Assembly: GCA_017536895.1 (NCBI GenBank)
Contig: JAFWCN010000005.1
Coordinates: 1 to 64,000, forward strand
Length of the DNA stretch: 64,000 nucleotides
From: Candidatus Saccharimonadota bacterium
Lineage (GTDB): Bacteria; Patescibacteriota; Saccharimonadia; Saccharimonadales; Saccharimonadaceae
Reading direction: 5' to 3'
A model generated the notes under the pieces. That model saw only the letters and a list, made by a program, of their open reading frames with translations. It was not told the origin of the DNA and ran no database searches. The position numbers and the translations under genes are program-made. Within the stretch, counting starts at the first letter, position 1. Every line of letters starts with the position of its first letter. Positions 33,597 to 45,162 of this stretch are shown here, piece after piece.

Positions 33597-34218
33597 AGAT
33601 TATGTCAAAATCATCAGGTGAGTATCCAGCATCACGGATCAATTTAAAAGCTATATCCTTATGTTTCTCTCCACCATAAACAGACAAACAGCCAATATTA
33701 TCGCCACATATATCCTTAGCTTGTTCAATAAAAATAGCAACCGGGTCCGCTGGATCATCGTTGTCATAATATTCAAGTGGCAATACTTCATCAATATTTA
33801 CTATCCTCCGATGTTTGTCTACAAAATTTCTACCTGTATCATCATCTACGACTTTTTCTAAAATTATCTCATCATTTGGATGGTTCAAATAATACTCAAA
33901 TCCTCCATCCATGCCTAATAAATAATTCCAAATTCTTACAAATCCATCCCTTTCAATACTAAAATCATATTCTTTCGTTTGCATACCTTCCATTGAAATT
34001 TTTACATGATAATCACCTGGAACAATATTATGAGACCTCATGTTTTCGTATCTTGCGCCATTTAATTCTACAACCGCATCATATGGAGTCACCATAATAT
34101 CAACGGTAGCTGTTTTTGAATTATGAATCACTATAATCAAAATCACAATCAATACTGCCACTACATTCAAAAACAATAGTAAGCTTAGAGCCTTATGTTG
34201 TTTAATAAAGTTAAACAT
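33565..34218 (-). CDS. Membrane-anchored PEGA-domain protein
   Basis: The 217-residue protein has one N-terminal membrane helix (residues about 11-32), a PEGA-type beta domain (VDIMVTPYDAVVELNGARYENMRSHNIVPGDYHVKISMEGM) and a C-terminal region with a possible Cys pair (DICGDNIGCLSVYGG). PEGA domains occur in surface proteins. It is the first gene of the operon ending at 29789 and overlaps the hydrolase gene by 32 bases. It may tether or position the hydrolase. Confidence 0.75.
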   Translation of the reverse strand: MFNFIKQHKALSLLLFLNVVAVLIVILIIVIHNSKTATVDIMVTPYDAVVELNGARYENMRSHNIVPGDYHVKISMEGMQTKEYDFSIERDGFVRIWNYLLGMDGGFEYYLNHPNDEIILEKVVDDDTGRNFVDKHRRIVNIDEVLPLEYYDNDDPADPVAIFIEQAKDICGDNIGCLSVYGGEKHKDIAFKLIRDAGYSPDDFDIIFVSESENVSQ

Positions 34219-34240
34219 TACTATTTAATTATAACACATA

Positions 34241-36999
<2,759 letters not shown>

Positions 37000-37025
<26 letters not shown>

Positions 37026-37878
37026 GTCTTTCTATTCGTTTTTCGATTGGGGGATGTGAACTTAATAGATTATTGAAAAAACCCTTCCTTAACGGATTAT
37101 TAATATACATCGCTTCCGTCGCAACATTTTGGCTCTTCATCGGCGTACTATGTGATTGTAATTTTTTCAAAGCGTCAATCATCCCCTCCGGATAGCGCGT
37201 AATATTAACTGCTGATGCATCTGCTAGATATTCCCTTTGTCTTGAGACTGCCATCTGTGCCAACGCTGCCACAATTGGCGATAATATCGCCACCACTAGA
37301 ATCAAAATATAACCCACCGGACTTCCCTCATTATCTCGTCTTCTCGAGCCATAGAACATAAATCTAAACGCGAGGTCCGAAATCAGACCAATCACACAAA
37401 CTAAGCCAAATACAATCATCGATACCCTAATATCATAATTCTTTACGTGCGACATCTCGTGTGCCATCACCGCAGTAACTTCCTTGTCATTCATGATATC
37501 AAGTAAGCCCGTCGTAGCAGCTACTGACGCATGTTTCGGATCTCGTCCCGTCGCAAACGCATTTGGCGCTTTATCATCAATTATGTATACTTTCGGCATT
37601 GGAAGCCCCGTCGTAATAGATAAATTCTCAACAATATTATAAAATCTGGGGTTGTCTTTTTTCTCAATTTCCTTCGCGCCGGTCATCATCATCGCAAGTG
37701 ATCCAGCCGCATAATATTGGATAGCAGCATAAATCATCGCCACAATAATCGTCCAAACCGCAATCCATGGGTCATTATAGGCCCAAGCAAAAACAGCGGC
37801 AATCCCACCAATCATCAACACAAAACCTATGATGATGTATGCTGTTCGCCGCTTGTTTTCTGCTATTTGCTTATACAT
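37000..37878 (-). CDS. htpX: HtpX-family membrane zinc metalloprotease
   Basis: The 292-residue M48 peptidase has two N-terminal membrane helices, the zinc motif HEMSH (His140, Glu141, His144), two further membrane segments and the third ligand in RQREYLADASAVNITRYPEG. The C-terminal LSSHPPIEKRIERLE is typical of the family. It degrades damaged membrane proteins. It stands one base after lemA, a pairing common in bacteria. Confidence 0.95.
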
Positions 37879-37879
37879 T

Positions 37880-38458
37880 TTAGAACTTTACTTCTGGCAC
37901 ATCCTTAATCTTTGCCTTTTCGGCATCATCTACCTCAAAGTAATCACGCGTCTTAAAATGACCAACGAAATTATTAATCAAATTAGTTGGAAAAGTTTTA
38001 ATCTTCGTGTTAAGTTCTTTTGCACCAGCGTTATAGAATCTGCGAGCTGCTTGAATTTTATCTTCTGTGTCTTGAAGTTGAGTTTGCAAAGTTTGGAAGT
38101 TTTCGTTAGCTTTAAGTTCCGGATAAGCTTCTGCAATCGCAAGGAGACGACCTAATGCCCCCTGCATCTCTTTTTCCGCTTCTGATGCTTGCTTTACTGT
38201 TTTCGCACCCATCGAAGCAGTACGAGCTTCAGTCACCATTTTAAAAGTGTCTTTTTCGTGTTTGGCATAACCCTTTACGGTTTCCACCAAATTCGGAATC
38301 AAATCCGCCCGATATTTAAGCTGTACCGTAATGTCACTCCAAGCTTCATTTACCCGCTCGTTTAATTTAACCAAACCATTATAGGCACCAATCACCATCG
38401 CAATCAAAAGAACGATCACGACGACAACTACAATCGCTATAATACCACCTGTTGACAT
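37880..38458 (-). CDS. lemA: LemA family protein
   Basis: The 192-residue protein has one N-terminal membrane helix and the LemA helical domain (YNGLVKLNERVNEAWSDITVQLKYRADLIPNLVETVKGYAKHE, LQDTEDKIQAARRFYNAGAKELN, FPTNLI). SD AAGGAG precedes the ATG. LemA proteins often co-occur with HtpX, as here, and are thought to act with it in the membrane; the exact role is not established. Confidence 0.95.
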   Translation of the reverse strand: MSTGGIIAIVVVVVIVLLIAMVIGAYNGLVKLNERVNEAWSDITVQLKYRADLIPNLVETVKGYAKHEKDTFKMVTEARTASMGAKTVKQASEAEKEMQGALGRLLAIAEAYPELKANENFQTLQTQLQDTEDKIQAARRFYNAGAKELNTKIKTFPTNLINNFVGHFKTRDYFEVDDAEKAKIKDVPEVKF

Positions 38459-38483
38459 ATATTATCTCCTTTTAAAGTTTATA

Positions 38484-38557
38484 TGGAGGTGCCTACCGGA
38501 ATTGAACCGGTGTAAACGGTTTTGCAGACCGCTGCGTAACCACTCCGCCAAAGCACC
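38484..38557 (-). tRNA. tRNA-Cys (anticodon GCA)
   Basis: The reverse complement folds fully: acceptor GGTGCTT/AGGCACC, anticodon arm GCGGT-CTGCAAA-ACCGT (anticodon GCA), T-arm CCGGT/ACCGG with TTCAATT, then T and encoded CCA. It lies between lemA and the EamA transporter gene. Confidence 0.95.
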
Positions 38558-38573
38558 ATCTGTTTTAATTATA

Positions 38574-39497
38574 TCATAATTGAAGCAAGACAATGCCAAT
38601 TACAACCAACCCAGTAGCGATAAGATGCACCAACACCGTTTTTTTATCCAACTTTTCCCGACCAAATTTCGGCCAAATTAAAGTCAGTATCAATCCCATA
38701 AAGAAAATCACGATCGGCTCTGCCGAATCCGACGCCACCGAAGCAATCGCAATCGTTGGTGCCGCAATTAATGCTCCACGATACGAGAATTGTTGCACTA
38801 CTCGCACAATACTATTAATAAATAATGGCCTTAATACCTTGTGACGACTCTTCTTATTAACCTCCTTAAATCGCCTTCTTAGCTTTGGCATCATCAGCAT
38901 AATCGACAGATTTGCAATACCAGTACCAAGTAGCACCAACGCGATAGCAGTAACGAAATTCTGTTCGCTGTTACTAATCTTCACAAATAACACATTACCG
39001 CAAATCGCAATAAAAACATATAAAAACGCAAAAAATACCGCACGTAGCTTAATCTTGCGAGATCTTTTTCTAGTAGTTAAAACAATTAGAAAAGGCGCCG
39101 ATAATATCACGAAAAATGCTAGAAGCTGCATCGGAGAAAATGTTTGGTCAAGCAAGAACCATCCAAATATCAAATATAGTACCGGAGAAAGTTGAGTAAA
39201 TATTCCAATGTTAGTAGAGTCGTCTAATTCCAATGCCCGGTAATACGGTACTCCCGCAAATCCATAAATAAAACCTGAAAGAATCAAAAGTAGCCCCGCC
39301 ACAACGTCCATACCACTAAAATCAAACCCCGTAATAATAAGTGCAATCAATGCAATCACTGGAAACGCCAAACCATTAAACAGTTTCTGCGAGACCGCTC
39401 CACGTCCCCTAAAATACACATCCGACGAATAATTATCAATATATATTCTAAGAGAATCCGAAATCACAGCGATGATGACTAATACTAACCAGCTCAT
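38574..39497 (-). CDS. EamA/DMT-family transporter
   Basis: The 307-residue protein has about ten membrane helices in two repeats, with features such as GFAGVPYYRALELDDSTNIGIFTQLSPVLYLIFGWFLLDQTFSPMQLLAFFVIL that fit the drug/metabolite transporter superfamily. The substrate cannot be told. It overlaps the upstream antiporter gene by 4 bases. Confidence 0.8.
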   Translation of the reverse strand: MSWLVLVIIAVISDSLRIYIDNYSSDVYFRGRGAVSQKLFNGLAFPVIALIALIITGFDFSGMDVVAGLLLILSGFIYGFAGVPYYRALELDDSTNIGIFTQLSPVLYLIFGWFLLDQTFSPMQLLAFFVILSAPFLIVLTTRKRSRKIKLRAVFFAFLYVFIAICGNVLFVKISNSEQNFVTAIALVLLGTGIANLSIMLMMPKLRRRFKEVNKKSRHKVLRPLFINSIVRVVQQFSYRGALIAAPTIAIASVASDSAEPIVIFFMGLILTLIWPKFGREKLDKKTVLVHLIATGLVVIGIVLLQL

Positions 39498-40465
39498 ACC
39501 ACCGCACTATATATTATAAATCCGTAATACAACAAAAATGTCAGAAGCATCATCACGCCACTCCGCCGAGTAATTTTATGATCACGCCTTGCTAACACAC
39601 ATACGAGTAATGATGAAAACACGAACATGAACAAATCAATCACCTCAAAACTATTTGGCGTAATTCCACCCACAATCGCAACAGGAAGCGCCAGCACAAT
39701 GCATATATTGAATATATTACTTCCTACAATATTACCAACCAACAAATCCGACTCGCCCTTCCTTGCGGCATTAACGGTTGTGACAAGCTCTGGTAATGAT
39801 GTGCCGAGTGCCACAATCGTAAGCGATATAATCCGCTCCGATATTCCCACCGCAAGTGCAATAGCAGAAGCTGAGTTCACGACCAATTGGCTACCCGCCA
39901 CCACACCAACCAGCCCCAAGATTACAAACAAGAAAGATTTCCCTAGCTTAAATTTTGGTTTTTCGACTTTTTTCGCTTCTTTTTTATTCTTCCGTGCCAA
40001 AGTAATCAGGTAGTACAAGAATATCCCAAAGAACAACAAGCAAATAATCGCATCCGCACGCGAGAAAGTATTCGTCATCGCTTCCGCAAGATTAGTATCT
40101 AAAATCAAAACAATCAAAGCCGTTGAAATCAGAAGAAGTAGCGGTAGCTCCTTTGACACCGTCGCCTTTTTTACTTTAATCGGACGGATTACTGCTGCAA
40201 TACCAATGAGCAAAAGTACGTTAATAATATTACTACCAATCACGTTACCGATCAGGATATCCGTACTACCGTTTATAAGCGAAGAAAAAGAAACGGCCAG
40301 TTCCGGCGCACCAGTACCAAACGCTACAATCGTAAGACCAATCAAAAGTTTACTGACCTTAAAATTTGAAGCTACAGAAGATGCTCCTTCTACTAGCCAA
40401 TCAGCGCCCTTAATCAAAAAGACAAACCCGACCGCTAGTAATATGAATTGTAGTATTAGTTCCAT
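39494..40465 (-). CDS. Calcium/sodium antiporter (CaCA family, YrbG-like)
   Basis: The 323-residue protein has about ten membrane helices with the two alpha repeats of the CaCA family: FGTGAPELAVSFSSLINGSTDILIGNVIGSNIINVLLLIG and LGTSLPELVTTVNAARKGESDLLVGNIVGSNIFNI. It exchanges Ca2+ for Na+ or H+ across the membrane. The EamA transporter gene is co-transcribed downstream. Confidence 0.93.
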   Translation of the reverse strand: MELILQFILLAVGFVFLIKGADWLVEGASSVASNFKVSKLLIGLTIVAFGTGAPELAVSFSSLINGSTDILIGNVIGSNIINVLLLIGIAAVIRPIKVKKATVSKELPLLLLISTALIVLILDTNLAEAMTNTFSRADAIICLLFFGIFLYYLITLARKNKKEAKKVEKPKFKLGKSFLFVILGLVGVVAGSQLVVNSASAIALAVGISERIISLTIVALGTSLPELVTTVNAARKGESDLLVGNIVGSNIFNICIVLALPVAIVGGITPNSFEVIDLFMFVFSSLLVCVLARRDHKITRRSGVMMLLTFLLYYGFIIYSAVV

Positions 40466-40563
40466 TTTTTTATTTTTATTTCGTTTATGCCTATATTATA
40501 AATGATTTTTGTCAAAAAAGCAATAATCTATGATATAATATTAATAGTGCATTAGCATAAGAT

Positions 40564-40640
40564 GCGAGCGTAGCTCAGTTGTTTAGAGCGCTTCCTTGCC
40601 AAGGAAGAGGTCGAGAGTTAGAGTCTCTTCGCTCGCACCA
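40564..40640 (+). tRNA. tRNA-Gly (anticodon GCC) with altered D/T-loop contact
   Basis: A 77-nt tRNA: acceptor GCGAGCG/CGCTCGC, anticodon arm CTTCC-TTGCCAA-GGAAG (anticodon GCC), T-arm GAGAG-TTAGAGT-CTCTT, then A and CCA. The T-loop has A at position 56 in place of the near-universal C, and the D-loop (CAGTTGTTTAGAG) has T where G19 is expected, so G19-C56 appears replaced by U19-A56. A terminator follows at 40645. TATAAT at 40534-40539 is its -10. Confidence 0.9.
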
Positions 40641-40644
40641 CACC

Positions 40645-40668
40645 ATAAGGCTCAAGAAGCCTTATTTT
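40645..40668 (+). terminator. Terminator of tRNA-Gly
   Basis: ATAAGGCT and AGCCTTAT form an 8-bp stem followed by TTTTG, directly after the tRNA. Confidence 0.8.
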
Positions 40669-40673
40669 GTTGG

Positions 40674-40754
40674 CTAACTCTCGGACTTGCGTTGCGAGAG
40701 TTAGAGTCTCTTCGCTCACACACCACACCATAAGGCTTAAGAAGCCTTATTTTT
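40674..40754 (+). repeat. Duplicated 3' end of tRNA-Gly with its terminator
   Basis: Bases 40695-40754 repeat 40612-40669: the T-arm and 3' acceptor strand of tRNA-Gly, the CACCATAAGG spacer and the terminator, with a few changes (CTCACACA for CTCGCA). The copy is preceded by CTAACTCTCG (40674-40683), an exact inverted copy of its start CGAGAGTTAG, giving a 10-bp stem. The terminator copy (40730-40750) also ends the minus-strand gene at 40753. Confidence 0.8.
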
Positions 40755-41478
40755 ATACCCCCACCGCCGGTTCTTTCGGGCAATTCTCCAGAACTTTAGA
40801 AATTGCATTCTTCTCCGCTTCCGTTACCCACAATGAATACTTATATTTCACCGACACTTGCCGCGCCACATACTGGCAGCGGAATTTTTTGTTCAAAGGA
40901 AGCCAGGTCGCCGCATCACCATCCGATTTCTTCTTATTGGCATCACCATCTACCGCTAATAAATTCAAAGGATCCGTCGCAAGTTCGTATCTCTTTTCGG
41001 CAGAGATATTTTGTGCTCCTTTTTGCCATGCATCCGAAAGTGCTACCACATGATCAATTTGTATCCCTTTTGAAATCTGTTCTCGCTCAGTAAACACCAT
41101 ATGTTCACCAGTATACGGCTCATCATATTCACCTGCCATCACATTACACTCGTTAAGCACCGCACTCTCACCAAACTCCCGCCGAATAATCCTTTGCCGA
41201 AGCGAACATCCATCCACATTCGGCCACCCCGAATAAAACTGCTCCCTCGAATAATCCGTTTTCGGGGCCCGACCTTTTACTTCTAGTTTTTCCAGAATGT
41301 CCCTAGCTAGCGGCGCGTTTTCATCCGGCGCACTTACCGCTTCTGCCGCATAGTCCGCTCCGTCATTTACCGCCTGCGTAAATTCTGATTCATAACTTGC
41401 TGGATTAACAATGAGCCACACCACTACTGCTCCAAGAGCAAGCAGTAAGGCAATAAGTCTTCGTTTCTTTAACCTCAT
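40753..41478 (-). CDS. Secreted/anchored HNH endonuclease (DUF1524-like)
   Basis: The 241-residue protein has an N-terminal hydrophobic signal/anchor (residues about 7-24) and an HNH nuclease of the GmrSD C-terminal type: QIDHVVALSDAWQKGA (Asp142-His143), DPLNLLAVDGDANKKKSD (Asn171, Asn181) and ATWLPLNKKFRCQYVARQVSVKYKY. Such exported nucleases can digest external DNA for nucleotide salvage. Four Cys may form disulfides. Its ATG overlaps the upstream stop by 4 bases. Confidence 0.88.
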   Translation of the reverse strand: MRLKKRRLIALLLALGAVVVWLIVNPASYESEFTQAVNDGADYAAEAVSAPDENAPLARDILEKLEVKGRAPKTDYSREQFYSGWPNVDGCSLRQRIIRREFGESAVLNECNVMAGEYDEPYTGEHMVFTEREQISKGIQIDHVVALSDAWQKGAQNISAEKRYELATDPLNLLAVDGDANKKKSDGDAATWLPLNKKFRCQYVARQVSVKYKYSLWVTEAEKNAISKVLENCPKEPAVGV

Positions 41479-42461
41479 TCTATTTCATCCACCTTCACAC
41501 TAGAATTTATCTTTTTATCCAAAGTCTCATGTCGTGTAATGTCTGCATTATACCTTTCGACTCTTGAATTATATTCCCGAATTAAACTGTCAATTTCATT
41601 ATAAAGCGCCTCAACAGCATTCTGCTCCGATAGTAAAGCATTCCTTTTCACACAAAACTCATCCATTGACACGAAGCACCCCTCCATCCTCGCGCAATTG
41701 TTAAAACTCTCTACCTCCGCCTCTAATTGATTAGCTCTCTGCTCATATTCAGCGGTCTTAGCATTCACCTCAACCATAATCGCATCCATCTCTGCCTTCA
41801 AAGCATCCATCTCCGCTTCAATTTCCCGGAATACTTTAATATACGAATTATAAAAACTCACAACTAAATCTTGGTCTGAAAAAACTTCCGCATAATGTTT
41901 CTCAAGTACATCCGGCAAATTTGCCACTTCTGTCCCCGCCCTGACATACAACTCTTCCTGTCTTTCGTCTACGTTATATGTCGTAATCTCACTCTCCAAT
42001 AAATCTCGGTTCGCATCAAAAGTTCGCGTCAAAGGCTCAACCAAATCACGTTTTTCTTCTTCGCTCATTCGCGCCCAGTTTGCATGTAGTAGTTCATGCG
42101 CCGTCGTCAATTCTCTAATTCCCGCTAGTTCATCTTCCACTATATTATATATATGTATATTTCCGGCCGCATAACATCCAAGCACTGCTACTTCTGTGTC
42201 CACCGCCGAGCGACAAGAGCTATTAAATGCATCTCTCTCATTTAACTCTGGCTGTGCAGCATTAAATAAGAACTTTCCCTTTTCCGTCAATTTCAGTTTG
42301 TCTCGTATCAAGCTCATTTCTGCAGTTGGTTGATATGTCATTCCTCGAACGTAGTCATAAATCCATTCCCGATTAACTAAACCCCAAGCAACTACCGCAA
42401 TTAAAGCCACCGTCAAAACCATCCCCCCTGCGAACACTACATAGTCTTTTCGTCTATTCAC
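41475..42461 (-). CDS. Membrane-anchored protein with HExxH motif and coiled coil
   Basis: The 328-residue protein has one N-terminal membrane helix (residues about 8-28). A zincin-like HELLH follows (His122, Glu123, His126, context TTAHELLHANWARM). Next comes a long coiled-coil region of residues about 205-325 with a Cys-flanked insertion (CARMEGCF ... FCVKRN). The HExxH suggests a metallopeptidase, but no third ligand is certain. It is coupled to the nuclease gene downstream by a 4-base overlap. Confidence 0.7.
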   Translation of the reverse strand: MNRRKDYVVFAGGMVLTVALIAVVAWGLVNREWIYDYVRGMTYQPTAEMSLIRDKLKLTEKGKFLFNAAQPELNERDAFNSSCRSAVDTEVAVLGCYAAGNIHIYNIVEDELAGIRELTTAHELLHANWARMSEEEKRDLVEPLTRTFDANRDLLESEITTYNVDERQEELYVRAGTEVANLPDVLEKHYAEVFSDQDLVVSFYNSYIKVFREIEAEMDALKAEMDAIMVEVNAKTAEYEQRANQLEAEVESFNNCARMEGCFVSMDEFCVKRNALLSEQNAVEALYNEIDSLIREYNSRVERYNADITRHETLDKKINSSVKVDEIE

Positions 42462-42547
42462 ACTTTTAGTTTAACATATTTTTAAAAAATCACATATCTA
42501 ACTCCTTAAGCTAGACTATCAAGCCCAAAAAACGTATAATTAATATA

Positions 42548-44476
42548 ATGAAATCAACCAAACTTACGCACAACATATTAAATAGTTTAGACTGGAAGAA
42601 AATTCTCTACGCCGAATTCGCTACTGACGGCGCCATGGGCTGCTGTGGTACCGCTCGTATTTTTACTCTAGAAAACGGCAAGCTCATTTTTTACCTGATT
42701 GATAACATCTATAAAAACAAAACTAACGCCAAGGTTTACTCTGAAGTTAACATCTATTTAGAGAACCTCAAAGATTCCGGCAAATTAGACTCCTTTTACG
42801 CTGGTTTTGGCAATTACGCTTATAAGTCGCCAAAAGCTTCATTTACTCGCGATGACGATCATTGCTCTTTTATCTACAAAAAAGCATCCAAAACCTACCA
42901 AATCCCAGTTTCTGTCAAAGGTGTCTACGATCATATCGTTGCCGCCTTCGCCAATCGTGAAGTATCCATCGAGGCACTCGAGCAATATTTCAAAGACCGA
43001 AATGTTAAATTTTCATCCCCCGACGAAAACTACCTTTTCGAACAATACCTAAGCCAAATCAAACGCACCGACTCTGGCCAAGGTTGGTTCGATTTTACCG
43101 CCATAGATTATCTAAATGCTGTGTCTTGGCTGAAACACATTTCTGGTGAAGATTACATTCTAAACTGGGGGATACTTATAGATTGTCAAACCGCTATCAA
43201 CAAATACCGACTCAAATATATTGTTGATAAAATTGGTTGGGACAAGCTTGACTCCATTTTCGCAAACGTAGTCAAGACTAAATCTCGTAAACTCTTTTCT
43301 CGAATCGAAAAAGTTCTTGGTGAAAAAGTCGAAGATATCTATAGCACTCTTGAGACCATAAAATCAGACCACACTAGCACCAAAGTATTACAGCCTGACA
43401 AGCTCGAAAATCTTTTCAACCGACCAGTCCTTGTAGAATTCACCAAATCCGCTCATAATACCATCATTAAAAACATAGTTAACCGTAGCGGCAACTCCTT
43501 CAATCCTGATGCCAAGTCCATTGCTTATTATCTTACAAATTACATGTTAAACGAAGATAAACTTTCCTATGCTGATGTTATTCCAGCTGTTGCACACATT
43601 ATCGAATCTATGCCAGACGACGATTTTAACCATACCCACACCGATGATTTATTCTGGATTTGTGGCGAAATCATTGACCGCGCCTGGCGCTATCTCGAGG
43701 AAAACAAAGCTACTCAAAAAAAATATCGCAATCTAGTTTACGAACTATACTGGCCCCGCGTCGGCAGTCTTTGGCCAGTTATCAATCGTGATCGCTTTGA
43801 TTTTAAGTACGAATCGGCCAACAAAATATTCAATGACTCCCTTAGTTTTGCCATGAGCCTAGAAGATATCACTGAACGAAACGCCGAAATCAAAACCTTC
43901 CTCGACAAAACCGCCGAACACATTAATTACAATGCTGGTCCCCTAGGTCGACGCGCTTTCGTTTATACTTTGCGAAGATTAAAACCAAAACAAGAATTTG
44001 AAAGAATTCTAAAAGTTATCGAACCAAACGATTATCACGAATATCTATCCTATCCTAACGGCATTGAAGAAGCCGAAATTTTGCTCGATGAACTTTTCCG
44101 CACCGACAACAAAGCTCGCATCACTGGTACTTCGCGTCTTGCCTGTTTTGAATCGCTCGTTATTACTGCCAATACTATGAATGTAGGTGAATTCATCCTA
44201 AACTACATCGACCGTCATTTTATTAAATTCATTGAAGTCATTTCAAATGAAGCCGCAAAGCAAGGACAAGAGCCAGTTTACGTCCTCACTGATTTGTTCA
44301 TTGCGATGAGCAAAGGTATCACCGAAGAAAACGAGTTTCCGCCATTTAAATCTATCAAGCAAAAACTCACAAGTCTCGGCTGTGACGAAACTAAACTTTC
44401 AAATTCCGAAAAATACGCCCGCCATCATCGTCGTACCATCCTCTTTCAACGCTCCGCCCTCCAAAAACTCTTTTAA
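42548..44476 (+). CDS. Large cytoplasmic protein of unknown function
   Basis: The 642-residue protein has no signal or membrane segment. The first 120 residues look like a mixed alpha/beta domain (LYAEFATDGAMGCCGTARIFTLENGKLIFYLIDN); the rest is mainly helical, with an MPDDDFNHTHTDDLFWICGEIIDRAWRYLEE segment. I do not recognise a family. TATAAT ends 7 bases before the ATG without an SD, so it is probably leaderless. It is followed by decayed ychF 5' copies and has no operon partner. Confidence 0.75.
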   Translation: MKSTKLTHNILNSLDWKKILYAEFATDGAMGCCGTARIFTLENGKLIFYLIDNIYKNKTNAKVYSEVNIYLENLKDSGKLDSFYAGFGNYAYKSPKASFTRDDDHCSFIYKKASKTYQIPVSVKGVYDHIVAAFANREVSIEALEQYFKDRNVKFSSPDENYLFEQYLSQIKRTDSGQGWFDFTAIDYLNAVSWLKHISGEDYILNWGILIDCQTAINKYRLKYIVDKIGWDKLDSIFANVVKTKSRKLFSRIEKVLGEKVEDIYSTLETIKSDHTSTKVLQPDKLENLFNRPVLVEFTKSAHNTIIKNIVNRSGNSFNPDAKSIAYYLTNYMLNEDKLSYADVIPAVAHIIESMPDDDFNHTHTDDLFWICGEIIDRAWRYLEENKATQKKYRNLVYELYWPRVGSLWPVINRDRFDFKYESANKIFNDSLSFAMSLEDITERNAEIKTFLDKTAEHINYNAGPLGRRAFVYTLRRLKPKQEFERILKVIEPNDYHEYLSYPNGIEEAEILLDELFRTDNKARITGTSRLACFESLVITANTMNVGEFILNYIDRHFIKFIEVISNEAAKQGQEPVYVLTDLFIAMSKGITEENEFPPFKSIKQKLTSLGCDETKLSNSEKYARHHRRTILFQRSALQKLF

Positions 44477-44504
44477 CCTATAAATGTGATATATTAACAG
44501 ATAC

Positions 44505-44544
44505 GAATTTAAAGATCGGAATCTTGTATTTCTAAACCAACCTG
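44505..44544 (+). repeat. Decayed copy 1 of the ychF 5' region
   Basis: GAATTTAAAGATCGGAATC and the following bases match copy 2 at 45048-45087 in about 36 of 40 positions and the ychF start (46444-46462) closely. The upstream TTAACAGATA also matches the ychF leader. Confidence 0.65.
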
Positions 44545-44578
44545 ATTTTTATCTTGTTCGATTAAACGACACTACTAA

Positions 44579-44962
44579 TTAATCAACAGTTAATAAGTAT
44601 TTAGAGATTATTTCTAAAGGCTCCAAACCATAAATATATCCAGTCTCGCGCACCCATTTTATCGAATCATCATCATTGTATTCTACAAAAGTCCATACTT
44701 CTCCATCACTGGCTTCAACAACTTCATTCATCTTCTTTGCAAGAGCAATGTTGTCCATTAAAACATTAAAATCTTCTTGCCTTATCGTATGATTACTAGC
44801 CTCTTTTTTGTTTGGGTTTTGTCTAGGTTTTTCAACGTCAAGATATTCATCCGTCTTAACAACAGACAAATCATCAAATATTTCCCACTTCGTATTATCC
44901 CATGCACCCGGACCCATAAGACCCCAATTACGTCGAGTTATTTCTAGTTTCTTTTTACTCAT
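44579..44962 (-). CDS. Small hypothetical protein between ychF-like repeats
   Basis: The 127-residue soluble protein (MSKKKLEITRRNWGLMGPGAWDNTKWEIFDDLSVV) has a Trp-rich start and an acidic middle; no family is recognised. SD TAGGAGAG precedes the ATG. It lies alone between two direct repeats derived from the ychF 5' end, which suggests it came in as an insertion or swap. Confidence 0.6.
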   Translation of the reverse strand: MSKKKLEITRRNWGLMGPGAWDNTKWEIFDDLSVVKTDEYLDVEKPRQNPNKKEASNHTIRQEDFNVLMDNIALAKKMNEVVEASDGEVWTFVEYNDDDSIKWVRETGYIYGLEPLEIISKYLLTVD

Positions 44963-45006
44963 TCCATACTCTCCTATCTACTATTAACATTATATCATTA
45001 AAATGT

Positions 45007-45087
45007 TATAATCAAACTTACACTAACAAATATCATAGGTTAATTATGAATATAAAGATCGGAATCTCGAATTTCTAAACCAGCCTG
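45007..45087 (+). repeat. Decayed copy 2 of the ychF promoter and 5' end
   Basis: The block has TTATAAT, a leader with AACAAATATCATAGG, and ATGAATATAAAGATCGGAATC, paralleling the ychF promoter, leader and TTGAATATAAAGATAGGAATC. The frame reads MNIKIGISNF and then stops, while ychF continues IVGLPNVGK. It is a broken copy of the start of the gene. Confidence 0.7.
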
Positions 45088-45162
45088 TTTCTTTTATCCC
45101 ATTTACAGTTATAATTCGCTTACCGAAGCCAAAATGGGAAAACTTCATTTTAAAAACTATTC

